Positions 1-8,910 of a DNA stretch of 30,691 nucleotides are shown here, one piece after another. Origin of the DNA: a virus. A model generated the notes under the pieces. That model saw nothing but the letters and a program-made list of their open reading frames with translations, was not told the origin of the DNA and ran no database searches. Positions within the stretch are counted from its first letter, which is position 1, and each line of letters begins with the position of its first letter. The position numbers were made by a program, and so were the translations under genes. The stretch spans positions 1 through 30,691 of IMG/VR virus record IMGVR_UViG_3300045806_000047. One strand, 5' to 3'.

Positions 1-1050
1 ATGTTTTATCCAAAAAATGGATATGCAGATGAATATAATGGGGCTTCTGGACAAACATATATTTTTATAACTGATGGCACCTATTATTATGGTTGTGGTT
101 ATAACGTACAAGGTAATTTAGGTTTAGTAAATACAACAAGTCAATCATCATGGCAAGCAATTCTAACACCCGATACAGGATATGCAATTACTAAATTGTG
201 GGTTGGTGCTCAACCTCAAGGCACTTCATTTATGCAAACCTCTTCAGGTAGATTATATGCTTGTGGATTAAACTCAAATGGTCAATTAGGAATTGGTAAT
301 ACAACTCAACAAACAAGTTGGGTAAATGTATCTTATTTTGGAACAACTTATACATTCACTGATATTCAAAGTAATGGATATAATGGAACTGCCTTTAATT
401 CAACAACTTTCTTAACTTCTTCTGGAGCATTCTTTACAGTTGGAAATGGAACATATGGTCAATTGGGTAATGGAACCACAATATCTATTACTACCCCAAC
501 ACAAATAACCTTCACAGGTGGATTAGTAATTCAGAAAGTTATTAAAGCACAACTTATGGTTTGGATTATTTTTACTAATGGAACTTATACAAGATGGGGT
601 TTTAACGTTCAAGGTCAATTGGGAAATGGAACTGTAACACAACAAAATTCACCTGTTTATTCAAGTTCAGGAGACCCAGGTGGGGCGACAGTCACTAATA
701 TTTTTGCAACATTACCAACAGGTACAAATGGAAATGTTGTATGGCAAACTTTCTTATTAAAACCAACTGGACTTTATGCATGTGGTTATAACGATGCTGG
801 ATGCTTAGGAATTGGTAATAATTCATTACAAGCAACAGTTTCTACTCAAACTTTAGTCAATATTAGTAATTTGAATATCCTCGATATAAAAACTACAGGC
901 ACATATAATACAGCAACTACCTCTGTAATGATTTTCAACAACTCATGTAATGTATTTGGTTGTGGATATAATGCAAATTATGCATTAAATACCTCAATAG
1001 TTGCTCAAAAGAATAATTTCAGAAATCTTAATTTGTTAAGGAGTTTCTAA
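1..1050 (+). CDS. RCC1-repeat (beta-propeller) phage protein, possibly 5'-truncated
   Basis: The 349-aa product contains six copies of the RCC1 signature, of the form (Y/F)xCGYNxxGxLGxGN, at about residues 30-44, 87-101, 146-159, 199-212, 259-273 and 319-331. The spacing of about 55-60 residues fits blades of a beta-propeller. RCC1 propellers usually have seven blades and the reading frame is open at the first base of the window, so a blade and the true start may lie upstream. The stop overlaps the next start by one base (TAATG), so it is co-transcribed with the tail genes that follow. By position it is probably a virion-surface or tail-tip protein that contacts host or another virion part; this is inference. 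There is no signal peptide or membrane segment. The repeat assignment is strong, the role is not. Confidence 0.75.
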   Translation: MFYPKNGYADEYNGASGQTYIFITDGTYYYGCGYNVQGNLGLVNTTSQSSWQAILTPDTGYAITKLWVGAQPQGTSFMQTSSGRLYACGLNSNGQLGIGNTTQQTSWVNVSYFGTTYTFTDIQSNGYNGTAFNSTTFLTSSGAFFTVGNGTYGQLGNGTTISITTPTQITFTGGLVIQKVIKAQLMVWIIFTNGTYTRWGFNVQGQLGNGTVTQQNSPVYSSSGDPGGATVTNIFATLPTGTNGNVVWQTFLLKPTGLYACGYNDAGCLGIGNNSLQATVSTQTLVNISNLNILDIKTTGTYNTATTSVMIFNNSCNVFGCGYNANYALNTSIVAQKNNFRNLNLLRSF

Positions 1051-1634
1051 TGCCTTTTGAAATTAAATTCAAAGACCCAAATTTCATCAAGATAATGTCA
1101 AAAGAATTGCAAGCAGCAGTTCCTAAGGCAATTGATGCTTCATTAAATAATATGGCATTCGATGCAATGCGAGCACTTAAGGCAGATATTCCTAAAGAAG
1201 TTAAAACAACTAATAATTTTATTAAAAGTTCTATTGCCGTGAATAAAGCAACTAATGGTAAATCTGAAGTTGGAATTATGGATAGAGTTAAGTTTGCTGA
1301 GTTATTAGTAGAAGGTGGTGAAAGAGACCCATTAAATTCTAAATATATTGCGGTTCCAATTGGTGCAAAAGGTGCTAATGGACGAGCAAAGAAATCCAGA
1401 AAACCAAGAGATATATTAAATCAAAAAGGATATTTCCTTAAAACAATCAAAGGAATTAAAGGTATTTGGGGTGTTTGGAAAGGTCATATTTCACTTATGT
1501 ATAAATTAGTACCAAAAACTGAATATGAAAAGGAACCTTATATTGATTGGGAAGATGATGTAAAGAATTCTTTAAAGAGTAAAGACTTTGAAACTACTTT
1601 TATAAATAATCTTAAACGTATTCTTAAAATCTAA
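1050..1634 (+). CDS. Putative tail completion / minor tail protein (gpZ- or HK97 gp10-like)
   Basis: The 194-aa basic protein starts on the ATG that overlaps the previous stop (TAATG) and has AAGGAG eleven bases upstream. The N-terminal half has the alternating helical pattern seen in minor tail protein Z and HK97 gp10-type proteins (KELQAAVPKAIDASLNNMAFDAMRALK, with shorter motifs such as ALKADIP). The middle is Gly/Lys-rich (IGAKGANGRAKKSRKP, residues about 104-119). Such proteins cap the tail tube or join tail to head. The position just before the baseplate genes fits a tail role. Similarity is judged from general pattern only, so the family is tentative and it could be another small structural protein. 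Confidence 0.45.
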   Translation: MPFEIKFKDPNFIKIMSKELQAAVPKAIDASLNNMAFDAMRALKADIPKEVKTTNNFIKSSIAVNKATNGKSEVGIMDRVKFAELLVEGGERDPLNSKYIAVPIGAKGANGRAKKSRKPRDILNQKGYFLKTIKGIKGIWGVWKGHISLMYKLVPKTEYEKEPYIDWEDDVKNSLKSKDFETTFINNLKRILKI

Positions 1635-1638
1635 AATT

Positions 1639-1646
1639 GATAAATA
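1639..1646 (+). promoter_or_regulatory. Late-promoter-like octamer GATAAATA
   Basis: GATAAATAGAATTAT lies in the 37-base gap before the gp46-like gene, 33 bases from octamer start to the ATG at 1672. It matches the recurring (T/G/A)ATAAATA element of this window and the T4 late consensus TATAAATA at seven of eight positions. No -35 box is evident. Promoter function is inferred. Confidence 0.4.
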
Positions 1647-1671
1647 GAATTATTATCCAAAAGGAATTGGA

Positions 1672-2118
1672 ATGGGCTTATATTTACAATATCAAACTAA
1701 TATTGATGGTGCTGCATTTGGTGGTTGCGACATATCTTTTACTAATGGCACTGATATTGAAAGTGCAGTTCTTGCCTCTTTATTAACTTGGTGTAGAGCA
1801 ACACGAGCAGAAGTTCAACCTGGTGACTCAAGATATGGATGGTGGGCAGATACTCAATCAAACACAAATATTGGTTCAAAACTTTGGTTATTACAAAGGG
1901 CAAAAGCTCTACCAACTATAACTAAAACTGCTATTCAATATGCGAAAGATGCCCTTCAATGGATGATTGATACAGGTGTTGCAAAAAGTATTGATGTTCA
2001 AGGATATTTGAACACACAAGGCAACAATAGTTTATCACTTCAAATAACAATAACTCAAAATGATGGAAGCATAGTTAAAGCGAGCTTCGATAATTTATGG
2101 AATGAGTTCAAAAATTAA
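1672..2118 (+). CDS. Baseplate protein, Mu gp46 family
   Basis: The 148-aa product carries the hallmark of the GP46 family: a Tyr-Gly-Trp-Trp-Ala-Asp segment (about residues 57-62) followed by GSKLWLLQRAK (about 71-81), then a helical segment and a beta-rich C-terminus. In Mu, gp46 belongs to the baseplate next to gp47. Length is typical of the family. The gene is followed 12 bases later by the gp47-like gene and then the gp48-like gene, the same order as in Mu-like contractile tails. Its own AAAGGAATTGG ribosome site precedes the ATG. The neighbourhood makes the assignment firm. Confidence 0.9.
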   Translation: MGLYLQYQTNIDGAAFGGCDISFTNGTDIESAVLASLLTWCRATRAEVQPGDSRYGWWADTQSNTNIGSKLWLLQRAKALPTITKTAIQYAKDALQWMIDTGVAKSIDVQGYLNTQGNNSLSLQITITQNDGSIVKASFDNLWNEFKN

Positions 2119-2129
2119 AAGGATTTAAT

Positions 2130-3197
2130 ATGCCACAATCACTAACAGGATTTAATCGTCCTGCATTTTCAGATTTAATTAACAGAATAATTGCTGATGT
2201 TAATAACACAGTTCCTGGTCAAGATGCTTCATTGCCTAATTCACCACTGAATGTTATTACTACAGTCTGTACAGGTGGATTTAATGAAATTTATCAAAAA
2301 CTCGATTGGGCAACTGCTCAAACAAACATACTTTATGCGACTGGTGCAAATCTTGATTTATTTGGTTTTATTTGGAATATTATAAGAGAAGCAGCAACAG
2401 TTTCAACAGGTTCAATAACTTTCACAGGTGTTGCTGGTTATACATTACCAAGTGGATGTTTATTTCAAACATCAACTGGAATTCAATTCACTACAACTAA
2501 TACAGTCACATTAAGTTCAACTTCAGGAACTGCCTTAATATCAGCAATCAATACAGGCAATAATAATTTAGTCACTGGTTCACTTCTAACACTTGTTAAT
2601 CCAGTTGCTGGTATTACATCAACAGGCACAGTTATTTCACTCACAGGTGGTGCTCCACTTGAAACTGATACTGCTTATCGAAATAGAATTTTAAGTAGAA
2701 TTGCTAATCCTCCTTTTGGTGGAAGTCAATCAGATTATGTGAATTGGGCACTTGCTCAACCAAATGTCACTCGTGCTTGGTGTTATCCTCAGCAATTAGG
2801 TCCTGGAACTGTTCAAGTATTATTTGCAATGGATAATACAAATGTTAATGGAATACCTTTAAGTGCTGATGTTACTAATATGCAAAACTCTTTAAACACT
2901 GTTAGACCTGTAACATGTCAAGTAACTGCAACAGCACCAACCACTTATTCAATTAATCTTACAATTCAAGGATTATTTCCAAACACTCCTTTAGTCCAAG
3001 CAAATATTGCTTCAGAATTAACTGCATTATTTCAAAGACAAAATATTAATCCTGGTGGAACGGTTTATATGTCTTGGATATGGGAAGCAATCGCATTAGC
3101 AACAGGTAATCAATACTTTCATATTCCATCACTGACTACTGATATTACGCTTTCATTTGGTCAATTACCTATTCTTGGCACTATTACTTATACATAA
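2130..3197 (+). CDS. Baseplate J-like protein, Mu gp47 family
   Basis: The 355-aa protein is a baseplate J-like wedge protein. Visible family marks are the N-terminal LINRIIADVNNTVPGQDASLP-like segment, a Ser/Thr/Gly-rich beta region (about residues 95-175), and the conserved GGAPLETDTAYRNRILSRI block at about 178-196 followed by GGSQSDYVNWAL. It should form the wedges of the contractile-tail baseplate together with the gp46- and gp48-like neighbours. The ATG at 2130 is preceded by AAAAGGATTTAAT, the same ribosome-site context used by several genes in this operon. Length is normal for the family. Confidence 0.93.
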   Translation: MPQSLTGFNRPAFSDLINRIIADVNNTVPGQDASLPNSPLNVITTVCTGGFNEIYQKLDWATAQTNILYATGANLDLFGFIWNIIREAATVSTGSITFTGVAGYTLPSGCLFQTSTGIQFTTTNTVTLSSTSGTALISAINTGNNNLVTGSLLTLVNPVAGITSTGTVISLTGGAPLETDTAYRNRILSRIANPPFGGSQSDYVNWALAQPNVTRAWCYPQQLGPGTVQVLFAMDNTNVNGIPLSADVTNMQNSLNTVRPVTCQVTATAPTTYSINLTIQGLFPNTPLVQANIASELTALFQRQNINPGGTVYMSWIWEAIALATGNQYFHIPSLTTDITLSFGQLPILGTITYT

Positions 3198-3199
3198 TT

Positions 3200-3841
3200 A
3201 TGGACTCACTTCAACAATTAACTTCTGGACAACTTCATTATTTGAATATGCTTCAAGCATTACTACCTCCTGGTCCTGCTTGGGATAAGTCTTTCTGTAC
3301 TTATAATCCTGATGGTTCAGTAGCAGTTCCACAAAGTAATTTAACTAATTTATTATCTGGATTAGCAATAGAATTTGATAGATGTGACCAAAGAATTAAT
3401 ACATTTATTTCTGAATGTAATCCATTAACAGTTCTCGAAACAATTTATGCAAAATATGCTGAAGCAGGATTACCTGATAACTGTTCACAAACAATTTCAC
3501 CAAGTGTTGCATTGATGAGACAAGAGATATTAACTCGTTGGCAAAGTGTTGGAGGTGCAAATATATCATTCTTTCAAACTTTATTGAATGCTTCAGGATA
3601 TTCATACACTTTAACTGAATACTTTCCATTAGTTGCTGGTGGTCCATGTACCGCACCTTGCTCTAATTTAGGATGGCAATTTACACTTGGAATAAATATT
3701 CATGGAGTAAATGAAACTTGGTTTAGTGCAAATACTTCAAATGCTGGTGATTATCTTCATAGTTGGTCAAATAGTCCAATTTTATGTTATTTGAATAAAA
3801 TTAAACCAGCTCACGTCAATCTCTATATTACTTTAGTATAA
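3200..3841 (+). CDS. Tail protein, Mu gp48 / YmfQ-like (DUF2313)
   Basis: The 213-aa product starts two bases after the gp47-like stop and shows the family's N-terminal signature: a short helix ending YLNMLQALLPPGPAWDK (about residues 14-30). A long helical section follows, then a Trp- and Cys-containing C-terminal domain. Members lie directly after gp47 in Mu-like tail operons and are thought to link baseplate and fibres. The short intergenic distance suggests translational coupling. The C-terminal CTAPCSNLGWQF stretch with paired cysteines is a common feature of the family's end domain. Confidence 0.88.
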   Translation: MDSLQQLTSGQLHYLNMLQALLPPGPAWDKSFCTYNPDGSVAVPQSNLTNLLSGLAIEFDRCDQRINTFISECNPLTVLETIYAKYAEAGLPDNCSQTISPSVALMRQEILTRWQSVGGANISFFQTLLNASGYSYTLTEYFPLVAGGPCTAPCSNLGWQFTLGINIHGVNETWFSANTSNAGDYLHSWSNSPILCYLNKIKPAHVNLYITLV

Positions 3842-3844
3842 ATA
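3837..3844 (+). promoter_or_regulatory. Late-promoter-like octamer TATAAATA
   Basis: TATAAATAGAATAAC overlaps the stop of the gp48-like gene and lies 35 bases before the ATG of the tail-collar fibre gene at 3872. It is an exact match to the T4 late octamer and shares the downstream AGAAT with the sites at 1639 and 15425. Function is inferred. Confidence 0.45.
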
Positions 3845-3871
3845 GAATAACAATATTGTAAAGGATTACAT

Positions 3872-4621
3872 ATGCATTATATTACAGCAGCAAATACAGT
3901 TTCAACTCAACCAACAGCAGTGACAAGTGGAACTCCTGGATGGTATCAACCTGGAAATGTTGGAACAAGCACTCCATCTACTCAAGTAGATTTTACTTGG
4001 TTAAATTCAATTCAAGCAGAATTACTTAATGTTGTGACTTCTTCAACAGGAGGTAGTTTAACTCCTTCTTTAACTACAGATAATCAATTATTTACAGCAA
4101 TCACAAATATGATTACAAATGCGATTAGTGCAATGATTACAGTTCCAACTGGAACTATTCTAAGTTTGGCACAAGCAACTACTCCAACTGGATATTTGTT
4201 ATGTGATGGTTCAGCAGTTAGCCGAACTACTTATTCAAACTTATTCGCTGCTATTGGTACAACTTATGGTGCTGGTAATGGAACCACAACTTTTAATTTA
4301 CCTGATTTAAGAGGTGTATTCATCAGAGGATTGGATTTAAGTAAAGGTTATGACCCATCAAGAGCAATTGGTACATATCAAGTTGATGGATTTGGAAGTC
4401 ATATTCACTCTATTACTGACCCTACACATGCTCACGCTCCATTAGCAGGTTCAAACTTTATAACAAGTCCTGGTAACTGGAATGGTTCTACAGGTTCATA
4501 TGGAAATTATAATGGTGGAACAACCACTGCAAGTGCTTCAACTGGAATAACAATAAATTCAACTGGAATATCTGAGACACGTCCAAAAAATGTTGCTTTA
4601 TATCCAGTAATTAAAATATAA
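3872..4621 (+). CDS. Tail fibre protein with phage tail collar domain
   Basis: The 249-aa protein has an N-terminal domain of about 75 residues shared with the next gene (aromatic-Gly start, a VDFTWLNSIQAELL motif). It then has a linker and a tail-collar domain from about residue 92: GTILSLAQATTPTGYLLCDG, followed by SRTTYSNLFAAIGTTYGAG and FNLPDLRGVFIRG. The C-terminus has a His-rich segment (GSHIHSITDPTHAHAP) and a SETRPKNVALYPVIKI ending typical of collar-type fibres. These proteins form trimeric host-recognition or fibre-tip parts. The ribosome site AAAGGATTACAT precedes the ATG. Confidence 0.93.
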   Translation: MHYITAANTVSTQPTAVTSGTPGWYQPGNVGTSTPSTQVDFTWLNSIQAELLNVVTSSTGGSLTPSLTTDNQLFTAITNMITNAISAMITVPTGTILSLAQATTPTGYLLCDGSAVSRTTYSNLFAAIGTTYGAGNGTTTFNLPDLRGVFIRGLDLSKGYDPSRAIGTYQVDGFGSHIHSITDPTHAHAPLAGSNFITSPGNWNGSTGSYGNYNGGTTTASASTGITINSTGISETRPKNVALYPVIKI

Positions 4622-4630
4622 GGAAATAAT

Positions 4631-5368
4631 ATGCAAAGGATTGAAAATACATATGCTTCTGCCACTCTACCTTCTTTATCTTCAACTGGAACGGTTGGAT
4701 ATTTTACAGGTGGAAATACAACTCTCGGAGTACCTCCAACAAATGTCACCGCTGATTGGTTAAATGGAATTCAAGAAGAATTAATTTATTGTATCACTTT
4801 AACAGGTGGAACTCCTACTTTAGGAACTAATACACAATTAGCAACCGCAATTGATTATCTTTCAAGTTATTTTAATGCTCCATTCACTGGAACTTTATCA
4901 AGTGCAATGGCAATAGATTATAGTTCAGGTGGAAGAATATCAGTCTCTACAGGTTCATTAATTCAATTCTTTAATGGTGGATTAGGAACTACTGAAATTG
5001 CTCGATTTGATACAAGTGGTAATCTTTGTATTGGAACAACTTCAGCAATGGCAAAATTAACAGTCGCTGGACCAATATCATTACAGAAACCAAGCACTAC
5101 AATCACAGCAACAACTTACTCAGTCGCTGCTTCAGATAATGTACTTATCTTCAATACAACTGCCGCATGTACAATCACTTTACCGACTGCTTCTACAAAC
5201 ACTGGAAGAATATTATATATTGTGAATAAAGCAGCATTTGCTTTGAACTCTGCAACTTCGAATGTATATCCACCTGCAACATTAACACTTGGTGCTGTTA
5301 TTGCTGCTGCAACTGCTGGAACTTTAGTGAAGTTAATATCAGATGGAACAAACTGGTGGAGCTTTTAA
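4631..5368 (+). CDS. Second tail fibre-like protein, paralogous N-terminus
   Basis: The 245-aa protein repeats the N-terminal architecture of the preceding fibre: a GYFTGGNTTLGVPPT segment and a VTADWLNGIQEELI motif corresponding to VDFTWLNSIQAELL there, then GGTPTLGTNTQLATAI. It lacks the collar domain. A middle region (TEIARFDTSGNLCIGTTS, then AKLTVAGPISL) is of the fibre or endosialidase-intramolecular-chaperone-adjacent type. The C-terminus is a beta-rich domain ending GTNWWSF, common at fibre tips. The gene follows the first fibre by 9 bases with AAGG just upstream. It probably attaches to the same site on the baseplate and gives an alternative or additional receptor-binding part; that role is inferred. 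Confidence 0.75.
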   Translation: MQRIENTYASATLPSLSSTGTVGYFTGGNTTLGVPPTNVTADWLNGIQEELIYCITLTGGTPTLGTNTQLATAIDYLSSYFNAPFTGTLSSAMAIDYSSGGRISVSTGSLIQFFNGGLGTTEIARFDTSGNLCIGTTSAMAKLTVAGPISLQKPSTTITATTYSVAASDNVLIFNTTAACTITLPTASTNTGRILYIVNKAAFALNSATSNVYPPATLTLGAVIAAATAGTLVKLISDGTNWWSF

Positions 5369-5370
5369 CT

Positions 5371-5760
5371 ATGGCACAAGTTGCAAATATCATTATTGAC
5401 CAGGGTTCAACATACAATACTATTTTTGTTATAAATACTTTAACAACTCCAACTTTACCCTTTAATTCAATAACTAATCCATATATTCCTTTATCCTTTT
5501 CAGGATATACCGCTGAGTTACAAGTTCGAAAAGATTTTAATACAACTACTTCAGCATTATTAACACTGACTGATACTTCAGGGATTACTTTAGGTTCAAA
5601 CGGAACTATAACAGTAAATATTACAGCAAATCAAACAAGTTCAATTCCATTTAGTGATACTAAACTTTGTGCTTATTATGATTTAAAACTTACTAATTCA
5701 AGTGGTTCAACTCGTATTGTGCAAGGGACTTTCACAATCAATCGGTCTATTTCAAGATAA
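5371..5760 (+). CDS. Small beta-sandwich virion protein (BppU N-terminal-like)
   Basis: The start is placed at the ATG at 5371 (MAQVANIII), because GGAG at 5358-5361 gives a 9-base spacing. An in-frame GTG at 5356 would place that ribosome site inside the gene. The 129-aa product has the pattern of small phage beta-sandwich proteins: DQGSTYNTIFVI, then GYTAELQVRKDFN, a LTLTDTSGI turn, YYDLKLTNSSGSTRIVQGTF and a final beta strand. Similar folds occur as baseplate or fibre adaptors and in capsid decoration. The fold is recognised from pattern. The exact role is not known; an adaptor in the fibre region is the most likely. Confidence 0.6.
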   Translation: MAQVANIIIDQGSTYNTIFVINTLTTPTLPFNSITNPYIPLSFSGYTAELQVRKDFNTTTSALLTLTDTSGITLGSNGTITVNITANQTSSIPFSDTKLCAYYDLKLTNSSGSTRIVQGTFTINRSISR

Positions 5761-5778
5761 ATTAAAAGGATTTAATAA

Positions 5779-6057
5779 ATGCCAATCAACCAAACACAAC
5801 CTCTTCAACTTGAAATCACTGCTGTCAATATTGATATTCTTAATCAATTAATCAATCTTCAATTGAGTAATGGTTATACAAATGCATCTGGTGTTTTTGA
5901 AGCATTTGATAGTTTTCCTATTCAAATTCCTTCAACAGAAGTTCCAATAATTCTTTCAACTTCTGGAGTAACAGGAACTTCAATATTTCAAACAGCAAAA
6001 ACAACTTTGTATGATTATATTCTTGCACAAGGTTTGGCTTCTGGAACAATTGTTTAA
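5779..6057 (+). CDS. Unknown small structural-region protein
   Basis: The 92-aa product is not recognised. It has no signal peptide, membrane segment or cysteine. It alternates short helical (DILNQLINLQLS) and Ser/Thr/Pro-rich segments. It lies between a beta-sandwich protein and a very large fibre-like protein, with AAAAGGATTTAATAA upstream of the ATG, the same context as the baseplate genes. It may be a virion protein or a fibre chaperone; nothing in the sequence decides this. Confidence 0.6.
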   Translation: MPINQTQPLQLEITAVNIDILNQLINLQLSNGYTNASGVFEAFDSFPIQIPSTEVPIILSTSGVTGTSIFQTAKTTLYDYILAQGLASGTIV

Positions 6058-6066
6058 GGATAAACT

Positions 6067-8895
6067 ATGTCAAATAATACAGTATTAAATATTGGTACAG
6101 GTGGTGATACCATACAAAACATTGCCCAAATTGGTGGTCAAAAGACTCCTGTTGGAGTTTTAACAGATAGTACAGGAACTTACTTTACCGCTGTAAAACC
6201 TGCATCAACACCAGCCGTTGCGACTGACCAAGCATTAGTCGTAGCAATTAGTCCAAACAATACAATAGGGTGTACTTATCCTACAACTTCTGCATCAGGC
6301 ACTATCACTTCAACTCAAGCGGTTACAATTCAAGTTGCAGGTTTAGATACTGTAGGACTTGAAGTGTCTGGAACTTGGACAGGAAATTTAACAATTCAAG
6401 GTCAAGTAAATTCTGTTTGGCAAACTACAACTTATGTTTCATTATCTTCAGGTAGGATATTTAATACTTTAACTGGAAATGATGTTGGTCAAATAAATTG
6501 TGCTGGTTTAACTTCAGTTCGTATTCTTGGTAATACTATTACTTCAGGAACTGCGACAATTAATTTAAATGCTAATAGTTCAGGTTCATTAATAATGCTT
6601 GATAATCCACTTCCTCCAGGTGGAAATGTTATTGGTGCAGTCACTCAACTTCCAGGTAGTCAAGATATTTTTGGAGCAAATGTTGTTACTTCAAGAAATA
6701 ATCAAATCAATATTCAATTCAACTCAGGTGTTTTACAAAACTTAGTTAATATCACAGCAACAGGTAGTGCTTTTGGTTCATTATCAACTACTACCGGTAT
6801 GGCACAATTCTCTTCAGGAACTGCGACCTCTGCAACAATATTAGCATCTTCACCTAGTACTTTAACTTATCAGTCAGGTTCAGAATTGTATGCTGAATTT
6901 ACGGCCTCATTTACAACTCCTACAAGTTCAGCAAGTACTCAACAAATTGGTTTATTTAATTTATCAAATGGTTTTTTGGTTGGATATAATGGAACTACTT
7001 TTGGAATAGCTTCAATAAATGCAGGAACCACAATAAATGTTAATCAATCTTCTTTTAATGTTGATACTTTAACAGGATTACAAAATTCATTATTCACTTC
7101 AAATGGAAGTCCTGTTGCTTTTGTTACAACAAATTTGAATGTTTTTAGAATTAGATTTGGTTGGTTAGGTGTTGCTTCAATCTTCTACGAAATATTATCT
7201 CCTGATGGAAATTGGGTTATATTTCACAAAATTGTTTATCCTAATAATTTCACAACTCCTCATTTAGTTACACCTAATCTACCTGTTTCTGTTTATATTT
7301 CAAAAACATCATCTGATGCAACAAATTTAATCATTGGAACTGCATGTTGGGGTGCTGGTATAACTGGAAGTGTAAATCCTCAATCATCATTGCCAGCTTT
7401 AAGAGGAAGTAATGCAGTTATTACAACTCCTGCTCAACAAAACTTCTTCAAACCAAGTTTTGCAAATGTTTTAGCATCAACTGCTGATACAAACTTTTGG
7501 AACAATTTAGTTATTGGTACAGGTGGTGTGGCTTCACAAGGTTCTGGTGTATTGAACATAGGTTCTGGTGTAACTGTTAATAGTGAAACAATCCTTCGTT
7601 CAAAACAATCCTTCACTGGACCATTGATATTTAAGTTCAACTCATATATGTCTCAACGTATAGTGAACTCAAATTTTTATGTTGAACTTGTTGATGTTAT
7701 TGGTGATGGACTTGCCCTTACAGTTAATAGTGCTACATCAGTTACGGTAACAATTCCAAATAATCCTTTTTATGACCCATTATTTACAGGTAAGTTTGTT
7801 GGTCAAAAAATGTGGATTGGAAATGTATTGAATATTGCTTCTACAATTCCTTCACAACAAGCAACCATAGCATCAAGTACTGCAACCACAGTTACTTTTA
7901 CAGTCGTGACTTATCCAGCATCTGGTTCAGGAACTTGTTCATTGTTTGGGTGGAATTATCACCAAGTTGTATTTGGTGGTACTGTTGTAACTGCTGCTAC
8001 ATATGATACCTGTCAGCAAGGTTGGCCTCAAGGACAATCAAATATAACGACTAATACGACTGCTGCTCCAGGTACACAGATAATTATCAATTCAACCGAT
8101 AGTCGTGCAATGATTTCTGATATGTTAACTGCATCATCAGGAACTCAGGCTATTCAGGCAGCACCTCGTGGTTCAAAAAACACAAATTTACCTGATGCTG
8201 TTACACCTTTGTATCTACAGATTAGAAGTTTAAATGGAACTACTGCTCCTACAAGTACGACTGTTCAAACATTTAAAGCGATTACAATAGAGAACTTCAC
8301 ACCAGTTCAAGTTTCAGTAAACGATGTCAAATCGAATCACAACGAAGATGGAATTTTAGTCCAAGTTTCAAACACCTCAAATGCTATAACAGTTGGTGGT
8401 ACAGTGGTTTGTACTGGATATACAGCAAATGTTGCTGTGGGTTCGTCAAACTATCCACAAAATACAGGTGGTGTGGCAATATTTGGAACCAATCCAACCA
8501 AAGTTGGAACATCTGGATATACAAGTAACTTTATGACTGATGCAGTTGGTCGTTTAGTTGTAACAAATGGACACACAAGAACTTTAACTTCTCGTCAAAT
8601 CACAACAATCACTTCTTCAATCACTGCAACAACTATTGTTACGGCTGGTGCTGCTGGTATTTTCAATGATTTAACAACTCTGAATATTAGTAATTCTTCA
8701 GCAACAGGAACACTTGTAACACTTACTGATAATGCTACTACGGCAGGAAATTATTGGGTTCCAGCAAGTTCAACACTTCAATTATTATTTAATATACCTC
8801 TTACACAAGCGACTGCTGCAACAGCTTGGACATTAACTTGTGGAACAAGTGTTGCATCAATTTATGTAAATGCTACTTTTAACCAAAATGTGTAA
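6067..8895 (+). CDS. Very large Ser/Thr/Asn-rich adhesin or fibre protein
   Basis: This 942-aa protein is the largest virion-type product in the left part. It is rich in Thr, Ser, Asn and Gly and low in charge, the composition of extended beta structures. The N-terminus (about residues 50-65) has a phage fibre-type VATDQALVVAISPNN segment. It is followed by a beta-sandwich-like section with GLEVSGTWTGNLTIQGQV (about 98-115). A central section has FEYILSPDG-type sheets (FRIRFGWLGVASIFYEIL), and the C-terminal 150 residues have TSGYTSNFMTDAVGRLVV. Its place at the end of the fibre block suggests receptor binding. No enzyme motif was found. Confidence 0.7.
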   Translation: MSNNTVLNIGTGGDTIQNIAQIGGQKTPVGVLTDSTGTYFTAVKPASTPAVATDQALVVAISPNNTIGCTYPTTSASGTITSTQAVTIQVAGLDTVGLEVSGTWTGNLTIQGQVNSVWQTTTYVSLSSGRIFNTLTGNDVGQINCAGLTSVRILGNTITSGTATINLNANSSGSLIMLDNPLPPGGNVIGAVTQLPGSQDIFGANVVTSRNNQINIQFNSGVLQNLVNITATGSAFGSLSTTTGMAQFSSGTATSATILASSPSTLTYQSGSELYAEFTASFTTPTSSASTQQIGLFNLSNGFLVGYNGTTFGIASINAGTTINVNQSSFNVDTLTGLQNSLFTSNGSPVAFVTTNLNVFRIRFGWLGVASIFYEILSPDGNWVIFHKIVYPNNFTTPHLVTPNLPVSVYISKTSSDATNLIIGTACWGAGITGSVNPQSSLPALRGSNAVITTPAQQNFFKPSFANVLASTADTNFWNNLVIGTGGVASQGSGVLNIGSGVTVNSETILRSKQSFTGPLIFKFNSYMSQRIVNSNFYVELVDVIGDGLALTVNSATSVTVTIPNNPFYDPLFTGKFVGQKMWIGNVLNIASTIPSQQATIASSTATTVTFTVVTYPASGSGTCSLFGWNYHQVVFGGTVVTAATYDTCQQGWPQGQSNITTNTTAAPGTQIIINSTDSRAMISDMLTASSGTQAIQAAPRGSKNTNLPDAVTPLYLQIRSLNGTTAPTSTTVQTFKAITIENFTPVQVSVNDVKSNHNEDGILVQVSNTSNAITVGGTVVCTGYTANVAVGSSNYPQNTGGVAIFGTNPTKVGTSGYTSNFMTDAVGRLVVTNGHTRTLTSRQITTITSSITATTIVTAGAAGIFNDLTTLNISNSSATGTLVTLTDNATTAGNYWVPASSTLQLLFNIPLTQATAATAWTLTCGTSVASIYVNATFNQNV

Positions 8896-8910
8896 AAAAT
8901 AGGAGTTTTT

